Of a DNA stretch of 35,191 nucleotides, positions 15,995-25,321 are shown piece by piece. Every line of letters begins with the position of its first letter. Positions within the stretch are counted from its first letter, which is position 1. Source of the stretch: Candidatus Woesearchaeota archaeon (lineage in GTDB: Archaea; Nanobdellota; Nanobdellia; SCGC-AAA011-G17; JACQNH01); NCBI GenBank assembly GCA_023246445.1, contig JAHFIJ010000008.1:1-35191 (forward strand), read 5' to 3'. The translations under genes were made by a program, and so were the position numbers. The notes beneath the pieces were generated by a model, which had not been told where the DNA came from, did no database searches, and saw only the letters and a program-made list of their open reading frames with translations.

Positions 15995-17488
15995 ATGTCT
16001 GAAGAGAAAAAAGAGGGGAAAAAGAAGTTTTCTATAGGGAATATATTATTTGGGGAAAAAGAAGAAGCAAATAAAAAAGAGTCAAATCCATTAAAAGAGG
16101 GAAAATCCATTGATTTAAAATATGCAAAAGGCAATAGATATAGAATAGTCTTGGAAAATGTTCAAAAAGGTATTGAATCCTATTATTTTGCAATTCTGGG
16201 CTTATTGAGAGGAGTTGGAAAGGATTTATACACTCCAAGGTTCGGCTTTAATTTTGAAAATATTCTAAAAATTGGTGATGTCTATAGAGCCTCAGAAAGC
16301 AGTGCGTTTTGGGGTTCATTAGAGCAAAGAAAAGGACTTCAGCAGGAAAAAGCATCTCAATATTTAAGGGGCATTAGTGAAATGGTAAAAGGCTTATTCC
16401 AGTTAATCAGGGAATTGAGAATTATAGATGAAAGGCTAGGCTATTATGAAAAAAGCAAAAAAGGTGAAGAAAAAGATCAGGAAAGTGCAGAAATTTCTTT
16501 AAAGGGGATCTGGGTAGATTTAGTAGAAGGTGGAGCTAAAAATCCCGCATCAGTATATGGATTAGCAAGAGAAGTTGGTTTTGTGACATTGCCCGATTTA
16601 TTCTTTAAGATAAGGGCAAAGAATGCAGATGATATAGACAAAGTAGTCGGCAGAATAGAAGGAATAAACAGAAAAGTCAAAGAGGTTTTATCAAGAAAAT
16701 TATTCCAATATTATCAATGGAAGGATAAGACAGAAAAAGAATTAAGCGACAGAAAAAGATTTTTATTAAAATATATGCGGCAGCATTATCATATTATAAA
16801 AGAATATATTTCATGGGTTAAGCCTTATTTGCAGAATTTAAGGAAATTAAATCTACAGGGCACTACTCAGGATCCGGATGTAGTAATGGCATTTGAAACT
16901 TCTAAAACTGAACTGGAATTGTTGGCTTACACAAAAAGAGACTACACTATCCAAAAAACCTATGAGCAGGAAGAAACTTTTAAAGCTGAATTCAAAAAAT
17001 TCTTTCCCGTCTTAAGAATTAAATTTATTTCTGTTGCTATCCCCCAAATCTCATTCCAGGAAGAAGGCCAGAGAGGAGCGGTCCATCTAGGCACTACAGA
17101 AATTATAATTGAAGCCTTTGTGGCAACTCAGGAGCAGATAAATGAATATGTTGAAAGCAAAGCAACTGAAGACCTGGAATTATTAGCCAGCGTTAATAGT
17201 GCAATGGATTCAATGATGGATGAAATTAAAAAATACTTGAAAGAAGCAGGAGAAACATTTAAGGATGAAGAAACCAAAAAAGATGAAAAAAAAGCAGAAG
17301 GTGTTTTAACTCCATTCAAGCAGGTTTTAGATGGTTTTAAAGATATATTCTCTTCTATGAACATCACTAAAAGAGGCGAAGTAAGAGATAATAAAGCTGA
17401 AGAACAAGCAGCTAAAGACATGATCAGGTTTAAAGCATTTTTGTTATGGGATGTTTTCAAGAAGTTACAAGGGTTGCAGGCTACTTAG
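15995..17488 (+). CDS. hypothetical protein, 497 aa
   Basis: Not recognised. Mostly helical and soluble. A basic Lys/Glu-rich N-terminus (about 30 residues) precedes a globular part with YYFAILGLLRGVGKDLYTP, DRKRFLLKYMRQHYHIIKEY and PVLRIKFISVAIPQISF. A charged linker from about 405 to 450 leads to a C-terminal helix (FKAFLLWDVFKKLQGL). A TATA-like ATTAAATATA is about 29 bases before the ATG, so leaderless. The size and distinct composition suggest a structural or scaffold protein, but this is a guess. Confidence 0.75.
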   Translation: MSEEKKEGKKKFSIGNILFGEKEEANKKESNPLKEGKSIDLKYAKGNRYRIVLENVQKGIESYYFAILGLLRGVGKDLYTPRFGFNFENILKIGDVYRASESSAFWGSLEQRKGLQQEKASQYLRGISEMVKGLFQLIRELRIIDERLGYYEKSKKGEEKDQESAEISLKGIWVDLVEGGAKNPASVYGLAREVGFVTLPDLFFKIRAKNADDIDKVVGRIEGINRKVKEVLSRKLFQYYQWKDKTEKELSDRKRFLLKYMRQHYHIIKEYISWVKPYLQNLRKLNLQGTTQDPDVVMAFETSKTELELLAYTKRDYTIQKTYEQEETFKAEFKKFFPVLRIKFISVAIPQISFQEEGQRGAVHLGTTEIIIEAFVATQEQINEYVESKATEDLELLASVNSAMDSMMDEIKKYLKEAGETFKDEETKKDEKKAEGVLTPFKQVLDGFKDIFSSMNITKRGEVRDNKAEEQAAKDMIRFKAFLLWDVFKKLQGLQAT

Positions 17489-17701
17489 ATAACCAGAATC
17501 CTGCAATAGTTAATTATACCAATTAGTATAATGCATAAAAAACTAAAATATCTGCAAAAAGAAAACATTTTGGATTAGATACTGTAATGATAGTAGAAGA
17601 TGCATTAAGAAAGTTTGGTGAGAATAACATTCCAATAAATTTGTAAAATTTTCAGAAACTACTAGCAAAACATTTAAGTATTGTAGAATCTATTTTAATT
17701 T
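17489..17701. other. intergenic spacer, 213 bases
   Basis: AT-rich, no gene supported. A 19-codon ATG ORF at 17587-17646 has no ribosome-binding site and no recognisable product. The right end holds the TTTAAGTA promoter of the next gene. Confidence 0.5.
17673..17680 (+). promoter_or_regulatory. TATA box for a leaderless transcript
   Basis: TTTAAGTA, 29 bases before the ATG at 17702. Confidence 0.5.
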
Positions 17702-18256
17702 ATGGCAAGTGAATTAAAATTTAGGTCATGGGAAGAGTTATTTGATTTCTTGTTAAAAGTTCCGGTTGACATAAGATTAAGATACTTAGCATTATTATTA
17801 AAAAGAAAACTAAACAAAAATATTCATGATAAACTGGAAGAAATACAAAGCAAGGCTCAAACTGAATTAGATGCATTAAAACTATGGAAAAGATCCCCTT
17901 CACAACAAAGAACTCAAGTAAAGGAAGTAGAAGAAAAGAGAGAGGGTGTTAAAAAAACTGCATTAGAAAGTGCAGTTGCAGAAAGCAATACTAATCTTAA
18001 AAGAACAGGAGGCATAGTTGAGTATGGGCAGATTGGAGCAGAAAATAGAAACGCAGGTATAACTTATGGTGCTAAAAAATTGGAAGAAGCAAAAGGTGTT
18101 TCATACACACAAAAACAAAATACTCCTGATTATATGTCAAAAGCTGAAACAGAATATACATCACGTGTCTCAACAAGTGGAATAGGAAGCTTTAAATCCT
18201 CAGAAGAAATATTAAAAGAATCAGAAAAATATAAATTAAAGTATAAACAAAAATAA
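17702..18256 (+). CDS. hypothetical protein, 184 aa
   Basis: Not recognised. The N-terminal about 60 residues are helical (SWEELFDFLLKVPVDIRLRY, then LALLLKRKLNKNIHDKLEEI), like a small domain of regular helices. The rest is Lys/Glu/Ser-rich and low in hydrophobics, probably disordered. It sits 25 bases before the TIM-barrel gene on the same strand and is probably co-transcribed with it. The second gene has its own Shine-Dalgarno. Confidence 0.65.
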   Translation: MASELKFRSWEELFDFLLKVPVDIRLRYLALLLKRKLNKNIHDKLEEIQSKAQTELDALKLWKRSPSQQRTQVKEVEEKREGVKKTALESAVAESNTNLKRTGGIVEYGQIGAENRNAGITYGAKKLEEAKGVSYTQKQNTPDYMSKAETEYTSRVSTSGIGSFKSSEEILKESEKYKLKYKQK

Positions 18257-18281
18257 ATTATATTTAACAAAAGAGGTAAAA

Positions 18282-20135
18282 ATGTCACAAAAATTTGGTG
18301 GAAGTTATTGGCACGCTCTTGATAAAGATAGTCTAGTTAAATATAGCGCTGATATAAAAGAAATTGGTGTTTCTCATGGAATAGGGGATTCATTACAGGG
18401 ATTAAGAGCTAATATTTTTGTTGGTGCTCCTATTGTTGAATTAGGTTTCTCTGGTGCAGGTAAAGGCCAACGTGGACAAAGACCAACACCAGAAAGTTAT
18501 GGAAGAGATGAAAGGGAAGCTATGAGACAATTAGCAAAAGTAAATGAAGTTAAGATTACTACTCATTCAAGTTTTGGTGCTCCACCTTTATCTGGTTTTG
18601 GTGAAGGGGGTTTCAATAAAGATGTAGCTGCTAATTCAGTTCAGGAATTAAAAAAAGCTATTGATTTTGCAGCTGATGTTGCTCAAGGCGGCCCAATAGT
18701 AGTTCACACAGGAGAATGGCAAAGACCTGTAAGAATGGAAAATGTTTTTGGAAAAGAAAAATTTCAGGCATATGAAGGTGAACCTGAAACAGCTTTATTA
18801 GCACATAAAGAAACAGGACAAATTGTTGCTTTAAAGGGGGATATAACTATTGCAGCACCAGAAGCTGCTGGACCGGGTGTAGATCCATGGTTAAATCCGA
18901 AAAGAGATGAAGTTACAGGGGATATAATCTGGAGAAAAGAACCTATAAAATTGAGTCAATTAGCTGCAGAACAAAAAACAGCAGAAGGAAAACAGAAGAC
19001 CTTAGCAGAGGTTTATGGAGATTACCTAGCAAAGGAAGTAGCGCTAGAGGGTGGTGAGGCAGAAAGATATAAAGAAACTGCCAGAGATGCAAGAAAGCAA
19101 GGTAATAAGTTCAAAGAATACTATAACGATATTGAAAATATTAAAAAAGTTAATCCTAATGAAGCAAATTGGAAAGCTAGGGATTTATTTTATAGACCCA
19201 CAGGTGAAAGAGGGCCTCTTGCAGATTTCGCTCCATCTATGGATAGCAAAGAGTTTGAAGAAAAGGTAATACAAAAACCAGTTGAGTTACTAAAAGAAGC
19301 AATAAAAAAAATAGATAGCCAGGAAAGAAACTATGAAAATATTTCAAAATCATATGAAGCCAGAGCTATAGAAAATAAACATAGAATTGATACTACAAAA
19401 CCAATAGAAGAAGTTGGATTGCAAAGAACAGCAAATAGCATTGCAACAGCTGCAATGTATGCCTATGCAAAAGAAAAAAAACAAAATTTGAAAGAACCTA
19501 TTTTTATTGCTCCTGAAAATGTTTTTGCAGAAACATATGGTGGAAGGCCTGATGAATTAAGAGAAATAATTAAAACCAGCAGAAAAGCAATGGTTGAAAA
19601 ATTAAAATCAAACATGTCTGAAGATGAAGCATGGAAAGTAGCAAATGATCATATTAAAGCAACAATAGATATTGGCCATGCCTACACATGGAGAAAATAT
19701 TTTAGTGGGAATGATGAAGATTTCAAGAAATGGCTGATGAATGAAATGAAACAATTAGCTAAAGAAGGAATTATTGGTCACGTTCACTTAACAGATAATT
19801 TTGGTTATGACGATGAGCATCTAACCATAGGTGAAGGTAATGTTCCTGTAAGAGAATTTATAGATGAAATAAAAAAAGAAGGCTACAAGGGTGTAATGAT
19901 TGCTGAGGTTGGTGGTCAGCCAGAAGGAAAACTTCATGAAGCCTTGTTAGGATCCTGGAGATCATTAAACAGCCCGGTTTATAGGATTGATCCTGGTGGT
20001 TCTGGTTTCGGATGGAGTGATTTCGGTTCATATTCTTTTGGCAGAACAACGAATCCATTTTCAATAGTGGGTGAATATTCCCCATCAGAAGAATTTAAAG
20101 GCTCACCATTTTACTCAGGATTAGGATTAGAATGA
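18282..20135 (+). CDS. xylose isomerase-like TIM-barrel protein with a large insertion
   Basis: 617 aa, about twice the length of ordinary AP-endonuclease-2 / sugar isomerase proteins. Barrel strands with likely metal ligands can be followed: VKITTHSSFG near 90, GGPIVVHTGEW near 142, IFIAPENVFAETYGG (Glu) near 411, KATIDIGHAYTW (Asp, His) near 463, IGHVHLTDNFGYDD (His, Asp) near 500, and GVMIAEVGG (Glu) near 540. About 200 mostly charged helical residues are inserted between the strand-4 and strand-5 regions. The C-terminal tail is Gly/Ser/Phe-rich. The product could act on a sugar or on abasic DNA (endonuclease IV relatives), and the sequence does not decide. Shine-Dalgarno AGAGGT precedes the ATG. 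Confidence 0.8.
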   Translation: MSQKFGGSYWHALDKDSLVKYSADIKEIGVSHGIGDSLQGLRANIFVGAPIVELGFSGAGKGQRGQRPTPESYGRDEREAMRQLAKVNEVKITTHSSFGAPPLSGFGEGGFNKDVAANSVQELKKAIDFAADVAQGGPIVVHTGEWQRPVRMENVFGKEKFQAYEGEPETALLAHKETGQIVALKGDITIAAPEAAGPGVDPWLNPKRDEVTGDIIWRKEPIKLSQLAAEQKTAEGKQKTLAEVYGDYLAKEVALEGGEAERYKETARDARKQGNKFKEYYNDIENIKKVNPNEANWKARDLFYRPTGERGPLADFAPSMDSKEFEEKVIQKPVELLKEAIKKIDSQERNYENISKSYEARAIENKHRIDTTKPIEEVGLQRTANSIATAAMYAYAKEKKQNLKEPIFIAPENVFAETYGGRPDELREIIKTSRKAMVEKLKSNMSEDEAWKVANDHIKATIDIGHAYTWRKYFSGNDEDFKKWLMNEMKQLAKEGIIGHVHLTDNFGYDDEHLTIGEGNVPVREFIDEIKKEGYKGVMIAEVGGQPEGKLHEALLGSWRSLNSPVYRIDPGGSGFGWSDFGSYSFGRTTNPFSIVGEYSPSEEFKGSPFYSGLGLE

Positions 20136-20286
20136 TAATATTAACATGGAAGGACATTGAATATTGTTATGCTGGCAAACTATTAGCAATTATAAAACCG
20201 GGATTATAGAAATAGACCAAACTTATACTGACATTGAATGGTAAAGAATCTTTAAATAATTAAATTTTATTAAAAAAGAGGAAATA

Positions 20287-21096
20287 ATGAAGTTTGATAT
20301 AAAAAAAGAGGATAGAAAAAGGAAATATTTTTTTCCTGAAAAAGACTTTGAGATAGCTAAAAGATTCGCAGAAAGAACCTACAAGGAATTTGGCGGACTA
20401 ATCAAGGCTGTTGTAATCTTTGGAAGCACAGTAAAAAGAACATCTATAGAAAATAGAGACATAGATATTTTAGTAGTTATAGATGATGTTTCAATTATTT
20501 TAACAAAGGAAATTATCCAGACTTATAGGGTTATAATAGAAAAAATAATGTGGGAAATAGAGCCGAATAAATTGCATGTTCAATCAATGCGCTGGACTAG
20601 TTTTTGGGATTATATAAGGGCGGGGGATCCAGTCGCAATTAATATATTAAGATACGGCTATGCTCTGGTTGATACTGGTTTTTTTGATCCATTACAAGCC
20701 TTATTAGATAGAGGCAGAATCAGGCCTAGCCAGGAAAGTATCTACACCTATTACACAATGGCTCCAGCATCATTACAAAGAAGCAAAGAGCATTTATTGC
20801 ATGCTACAATGGATTTATATTGGGCATGTGTAGATTCAGCGCATGCGGCCTTAATGGCAGAAGGTGAAATCCCCCCATCTCCTGATCATGTTGCAGATAT
20901 GATTGACAGAGATCTGGTAACTAAAAAATTAACAACTAAAAAACATTCAGATATAATGAGATTAATGTTTAAAATTTTTAAGCAGATTGTCCATAGGGAT
21001 ATTGCTAATATTTCCGGTTTGGATTATGAAAAATACAGAGCTCTATCTGACGAATTTGTGAAAGAAATGAAAAAAATAATAGAAAGAAAAAGATGA
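20287..21096 (+). CDS. nucleotidyltransferase (pol-beta fold) with C-terminal HEPN-like helical domain
   Basis: 269 aa. The motif AVVIFGSTVKRTSIENRDID followed by ILVV is the GSx(n)DxD catalytic signature of minimal nucleotidyltransferases. A helical domain follows from about 150 (LLHATMDLYWACVDSAHAAL, DMIDRDLVTKKL, IVHRDIANISG), with the look of a HEPN or kanamycin-nucleotidyltransferase helical partner. It could transfer AMP to a small molecule, protein or tRNA. In MNT/HEPN toxin systems the two domains are usually separate genes, and here they are fused. AGAGG lies a few bases before the ATG. The gene ends 6 bases from a convergent ORF. Confidence 0.8.
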   Translation: MKFDIKKEDRKRKYFFPEKDFEIAKRFAERTYKEFGGLIKAVVIFGSTVKRTSIENRDIDILVVIDDVSIILTKEIIQTYRVIIEKIMWEIEPNKLHVQSMRWTSFWDYIRAGDPVAINILRYGYALVDTGFFDPLQALLDRGRIRPSQESIYTYYTMAPASLQRSKEHLLHATMDLYWACVDSAHAALMAEGEIPPSPDHVADMIDRDLVTKKLTTKKHSDIMRLMFKIFKQIVHRDIANISGLDYEKYRALSDEFVKEMKKIIERKR

Positions 21097-21102
21097 AGTG
21101 GT

Positions 21103-21534
21103 TTAGCCACCTAATCTATAAACTGACTCACCAAAAAATGTGTCATATCCGCTTCCTGCCAAAGCATCCTGCTTTGCTAATTCTTGTCTATTTGTAGGTG
21201 CTTCAAAAGCAACTGCTGCATAAGATCCTAAAATACTTCTCTGCAATGTGCTTACTAATCTCGCAAGAACTTGGGCTTTTTCCAAAGGGTTTATTCTCTT
21301 CCCTGCCTTTTCAGCTTCTTTCTCAAGAAACAGAATATTCAAGACAGACCTAACCTCAGCATCGCTTACTGGATGTAGCCTTGAAACGTTTCCTTCAGAT
21401 TTGACAACTGTTAAATCCTGTAACTCCTTAGCCCCTTCAACTAATTTTGAAACAGATAATTCACCTTTTAATACATCAGCAAATCTACCAAATACTTGTT
21501 CTTCTAAACTTGGAATCTTTTTTTCTTCTGCCAT
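21103..21534 (-). CDS. hypothetical protein, 143 aa
   Basis: Soluble and helical, not recognised (SLEEQVFGRFADVLKGELSV, VRSVLNILFLEKEAEKAG). A strong AGGAGG Shine-Dalgarno lies about 10 bases upstream of the ATG, preceded by about 80 bases of AT-rich promoter-like DNA, so it should be well expressed. Tail-to-tail with the nucleotidyltransferase gene. Confidence 0.75.
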   Translation of the reverse strand: MAEEKKIPSLEEQVFGRFADVLKGELSVSKLVEGAKELQDLTVVKSEGNVSRLHPVSDAEVRSVLNILFLEKEAEKAGKRINPLEKAQVLARLVSTLQRSILGSYAAVAFEAPTNRQELAKQDALAGSGYDTFFGESVYRLGG

Positions 21535-21698
21535 TTTTATTTTCCTCCTTTAAACTATTTTTATTAATTTTAATTTGATTATTATTACTATTATATAGTA
21601 GCAAACTATATATAAATCTATCTATTTTAACACTTAAAATTCATCGTTTTAAATGCTTATAACCACCTTAAAATAGGTTTTATACTCTCATTAAACAG

Positions 21699-24020
21699 CT
21701 ATTCTGAATGCATTCTAGCCGCATCCAGCATTAATTTTCTCTCAGCTCTGGATACTATTAATCTTATCTTCTGAACAGCATCTATATTAGCAGAAATAGA
21801 ATCTATCCCTGTTTTAACCAGAAATTCAGCCATTAAAGGATTAGACCCTGCCTGCCCACAGATAGAAGTCTCAACATTATATTTCTTGCAAACCTTAATA
21901 ACATAACTAATGCATCTTAAAACAGCTGGATTTAATTCATTATATAAATTCTGCAGATTCTCATTATTCCTGTCAACAGCCAATACAGTTTGGGTTAAAT
22001 CATTGGTGCCAAAAGAAATAAAAGATATCCCCTCCTTGCAAATATCCTCAATCATCCAGACAGCAGCAGGAGTTTCAACCATGACACCCAATGGAACCTT
22101 TGAAGCATTTATCTCATTTAAAATTTCTTTAGTTTTTCTAATTTCTTCAGGCGAAATAACAAATGGCAGCATTACAGATATATTAGTTAAACCCTCGTCA
22201 TATAACTCTTTTATAGCCTTTAATTCAGCCTTTAAAATCCCTATATCTTTTAATGATCTCCTTATTCCATGAAAACCCAGCATAGGATTAAATTCTTTAG
22301 GCTCTTCCTCACCACCATCTAGATCTCTGTATTCATCGGTTCTTATATCTGAAGTTCTAACCCAAACAGGTCTAGGATTAAATCTTTTAGCTATATCCCT
22401 TATACCTTGTTTAATTAAAACAGTATATTCTTCATCTCTATTTTCCTTAATATATTTAATAGGATGCGTTCTTCCCTCAGCTATTATAAACTCTAATCTT
22501 AATAAGCCTACACCATCAGGATTTTGTTTTAAAGCATTTTCTACACTTTCAGGCATATCACAATTAACCTTGATCTTAGTTATAGTCTCTAATTGTGGTA
22601 AAGGTTCATAATTTTCTTCTATAATCTTTTCTTTTATTTCCTGTTCACCTTCATAAACTAAGCCTTTAACTCCGTCTACAGTAATTAATTGATTTTCTTG
22701 TAATATTTTAGTTGCAGTTTGAGTTCCAATTACGCAGGCAATTCCCAATTCTCTTGATACAATTGCAGCATGGGAAGTAATCCCCCCTTCATCAGTAACA
22801 ATTGCAGAAGCTCTTCTCATCGCAGGAACAAAGTCTGGATTTGTCATTTTCGTTACTAAAACATCACCCTTCAGAACCTTATCCAAATCATTCACATCTT
22901 CAACGATCTTCACTTTACCAGAACCAACATGTGGAGAAGCAGCTAAACCTTTTAATAAAATTTTTTTATCTGAAATATTTCCCTCTTTATCCTGTATTTG
23001 TTTCAAAGTTGTAATAGCTCTTGTCTGCACAATGTAAATCTTGGAATTCTCAGTCGCAAATTCTATATCCTGCGGATTTCCATAATGCTCTTCTAATCTT
23101 TTTCCAATCTCAGCTAATTTAATAATATCATAATCACTTAATTTCTGTTTTTTAGCCTCATCTTCAGTTAAATTTTTCTTGGCATTTTGATTAGTATTCA
23201 AGTCTAATATTAATTTAAATTCCTGCTGATTTATGGTTTTATTTTTAATTGTTAAACTCTCTTTATCAATAATATACATATCAGGAGTTACTTCCCCGGA
23301 TACTACAGTTTCTCCCAGCCCAAAAGCAGCTTCAATTACAATTTCCTCTTTATTATTAGTTGATGGATTAGCAGTAAACATTACTCCTGAAGCAACAGAC
23401 TGAATTTGTTTCTGGACTATAACTGCAATAAAAACTTTTTCATGTGGGAAATTATTTTTAACTCTATAATAAGTAGCTCTCGCAGTAAACAAGGAAGCCC
23501 AGCATTCTTTAACCGCTTTTAATAAATTTTTATTTCCTTTAACATTTAAATATGTAGCCTGTTCCCCTGCAAATGACGCTGTCGGTAGATCTTCTGCCGT
23601 AGCACTAGATCTTACAGCTACATAAGGAGCATCTCTTCCGGTCTTTATAATATCCAATGCGCCCTTTGAGATATTCCAAATATCAGAATTAACATTCATA
23701 GCATCATAAGACTCTAAAATCTCTATTTTCAGATTTTCAGGCATTTCAGAATTCAAAATTAAATTTCTGCAGTTCTCCGCTTTTTTCTGCAGTTCCTGAT
23801 TATTCTCCACATCTAGATTATTCAATTCTTCATATATCTTTTCTTTAATATTATTAGCCTCTAAAAACTCTCTATAAACCCTGGTTGTTATAGCAAACGC
23901 AGGGGGTATAGGCAGGTCTAAAGAATACATTTCCCCTAAGTTAGCGCCCTTGCCACCCACTTCAGGAATGTTTTCCTTCTTAATGTCCCTCAGCCAAAGA
24001 ATATTATCTATTTTGATCAC
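21699..24020 (-). CDS. ppsA: phosphoenolpyruvate synthase
   Basis: About 773 aa. It converts pyruvate and ATP to PEP, AMP and phosphate for gluconeogenesis. The N-terminal ATP-grasp-like domain begins LWLRDI then VGGKGANLGEM. The phospho-His swivelling domain has DEGGITSHAAIVSRELG. The C-terminal PEP/pyruvate TIM barrel has RTSDIRTDEYR, SFGTNDLTQ and the active-site SICGQAGS. The track start at 24083 lies upstream of the promoter and inside the tnpB end, so it is rejected. A TATA box at 24047-24054 places transcription start near 24025. GAGGTG stands 6 bases before an ATA at 24011, and the only canonical start nearby is the GTG at 24020, within the Shine-Dalgarno. I give GTG but the true start may be ATA. 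Confidence 0.93.
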   Translation of the reverse strand: MIKIDNILWLRDIKKENIPEVGGKGANLGEMYSLDLPIPPAFAITTRVYREFLEANNIKEKIYEELNNLDVENNQELQKKAENCRNLILNSEMPENLKIEILESYDAMNVNSDIWNISKGALDIIKTGRDAPYVAVRSSATAEDLPTASFAGEQATYLNVKGNKNLLKAVKECWASLFTARATYYRVKNNFPHEKVFIAVIVQKQIQSVASGVMFTANPSTNNKEEIVIEAAFGLGETVVSGEVTPDMYIIDKESLTIKNKTINQQEFKLILDLNTNQNAKKNLTEDEAKKQKLSDYDIIKLAEIGKRLEEHYGNPQDIEFATENSKIYIVQTRAITTLKQIQDKEGNISDKKILLKGLAASPHVGSGKVKIVEDVNDLDKVLKGDVLVTKMTNPDFVPAMRRASAIVTDEGGITSHAAIVSRELGIACVIGTQTATKILQENQLITVDGVKGLVYEGEQEIKEKIIEENYEPLPQLETITKIKVNCDMPESVENALKQNPDGVGLLRLEFIIAEGRTHPIKYIKENRDEEYTVLIKQGIRDIAKRFNPRPVWVRTSDIRTDEYRDLDGGEEEPKEFNPMLGFHGIRRSLKDIGILKAELKAIKELYDEGLTNISVMLPFVISPEEIRKTKEILNEINASKVPLGVMVETPAAVWMIEDICKEGISFISFGTNDLTQTVLAVDRNNENLQNLYNELNPAVLRCISYVIKVCKKYNVETSICGQAGSNPLMAEFLVKTGIDSISANIDAVQKIRLIVSRAERKLMLDAARMHSE

Positions 24021-24046
24021 CTCTTTAAAAGAAAAAACTAAAATTG

Positions 24047-24054
24047 TATATAAA
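24047..24054 (-). promoter_or_regulatory. TATA box of the PEP synthase gene
   Basis: TTTATATA on the minus strand, 27-34 bases from GTG 24020. It lies only about 26 bases from the stop codon of tnpB, so the insertion sequence stops just short of the promoter. Confidence 0.55.
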
Positions 24055-24079
24055 TCTTTTGGAATCCTTTTGATTGAAG

Positions 24080-25207
24080 TCAATTAATTACCAATGAATT
24101 GGTAATCTTGTAGTTACCCTGTGGCACTACTATTGGTTGATTGACTTGCAACCTACTAATTTCAGATTTACCGAGATTAGCGATGTTTCTTGAAGCATTT
24201 AAATCTGAATGTAATTCAAATCCACAATTTACACATTTAAAAATACTTCCTTTTCTATTTGCTTTTTCTATATGATTACATTTAGAACACATTTGACTTG
24301 TATGTTTAGGATTTACTTTTACAAGTATTTTTCCCAATGCTTCTAATTTGTAATCTAAGAATGTTTCAAATTGTTTATAGCTCCAACCACCTAATTTTTT
24401 ATTAAATCTTTTTCCATTCTTCTTTTTAGTCTTAATGTTTAATGCTTCAATTGAAAATACTTTAAAATCACTATTAGCAATTGCTTTGCTTAAACAATGA
24501 TTCGTATCAGAAACAAACCGTGTTTCTTTTCTGCTTATTTTTTGAAGTTTTCTAATAGCAGACTTAGTGCCTTTATTCTGCAATACTTTTTTTAAGTATT
24601 GATATTTTCCTTTCACATCTTTAAGATGATTTGAATGAAAGAATTGATTATTGGACATAACAACAATATTATTAATACCTCTGTCTATTCCAATTATATC
24701 CTCAACTTTTATACCCCCGAGATTTATTTTTGGTGGATTATCCTTTTCTAAAACAACATTAAGATATAACTGATTATTTCTAAAACAAAGTGTTCCTGCA
24801 ATAGCAGAGCAGTCTTTATATCTTATTGTCATAGGATTATCTATGAATGTTAATTTCTTTCTTCCTACAATAGAAGATATTGAAATTTTGTTATGTAGCA
24901 TATCAACTCTTAAATTTCTTTTGTCTAATCTCATTGAAGAATATTCTTTGCCATTGATTTTCTTTTTAAGTTTAGTTCTCTTTAAAATTTCAGAAGCAAC
25001 ATCTCTTGCAGTCTGTAATATTCCAGTAGGCATATTAGGATATTGTTTTTTTAACTTTTTATAAGTCCATTTGTGCAACTTATTTTTGTTGAAAGAGCTT
25101 TTCTTTAATCCCAAATCACATATCTGCTGTTTTATTTTAGAATATTCTTTGATAGTATTAACTAAATCATTATTATTCTCTAACTTGATTTTTACTGTTC
25201 TATTCAT
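24080..25207 (-). CDS. tnpB: TnpB RNA-guided nuclease / IS605 OrfB
   Basis: 375 aa from the ATG at 25207 (the track start at 25237 adds 10 residues upstream of a TATA-like GTATAAAC). RuvC-like catalytic residues are intact: IGIDRGINN (D175), FSIEALNI (E254) and DLNASRNIANL (D335). The zinc finger MCSKCNHIEKANRKG then CVNCGF (four Cys) lies between RuvC-II and -III. TnpB proteins are RNA-guided DNA endonucleases that use an omega RNA from the element's right end, which here would overlap the last codons and reach past the palindrome toward ppsA. The palindrome encodes the C-terminal TNSLVIN. No inactivating change is seen. Confidence 0.95.
   Translation of the reverse strand: MNRTVKIKLENNNDLVNTIKEYSKIKQQICDLGLKKSSFNKNKLHKWTYKKLKKQYPNMPTGILQTARDVASEILKRTKLKKKINGKEYSSMRLDKRNLRVDMLHNKISISSIVGRKKLTFIDNPMTIRYKDCSAIAGTLCFRNNQLYLNVVLEKDNPPKINLGGIKVEDIIGIDRGINNIVVMSNNQFFHSNHLKDVKGKYQYLKKVLQNKGTKSAIRKLQKISRKETRFVSDTNHCLSKAIANSDFKVFSIEALNIKTKKKNGKRFNKKLGGWSYKQFETFLDYKLEALGKILVKVNPKHTSQMCSKCNHIEKANRKGSIFKCVNCGFELHSDLNASRNIANLGKSEISRLQVNQPIVVPQGNYKITNSLVIN
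24087..24106. repeat. perfect palindrome at the tnpB 3' end
   Basis: Nine-base arms ATTACCAAT / ATTGGTAAT around GA. Likely the right-end hairpin of the element and part of its omega RNA. Confidence 0.7.
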
Positions 25208-25222
25208 AATTATGCTAATATG

Positions 25223-25242
25223 GATAAGTTTATACACTTATC
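25223..25242. repeat. hairpin directly upstream of tnpB
   Basis: GATAAGT and ACTTATC pair perfectly around six bases, 16 bases before the tnpB ATG. It overlaps the TATA-like GTATAAAC. Confidence 0.6.
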
Positions 25243-25321
25243 TATTGTTAAGGCTATATGGTAGAACAATTTATTATTAAAGCTAATTTAAGTTATATTG
25301 ACAAGGGGGGTGAAAATTCAT

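Noticed and set aside
17587-17646. 19-codon ORF in the spacer
   Set aside because: Too short, with no ribosome site or promoter at the right distance.
24021-24083. N-terminal extension of PEP synthase in the ORF track
   Set aside because: Upstream of the TATA box and overlapping tnpB.
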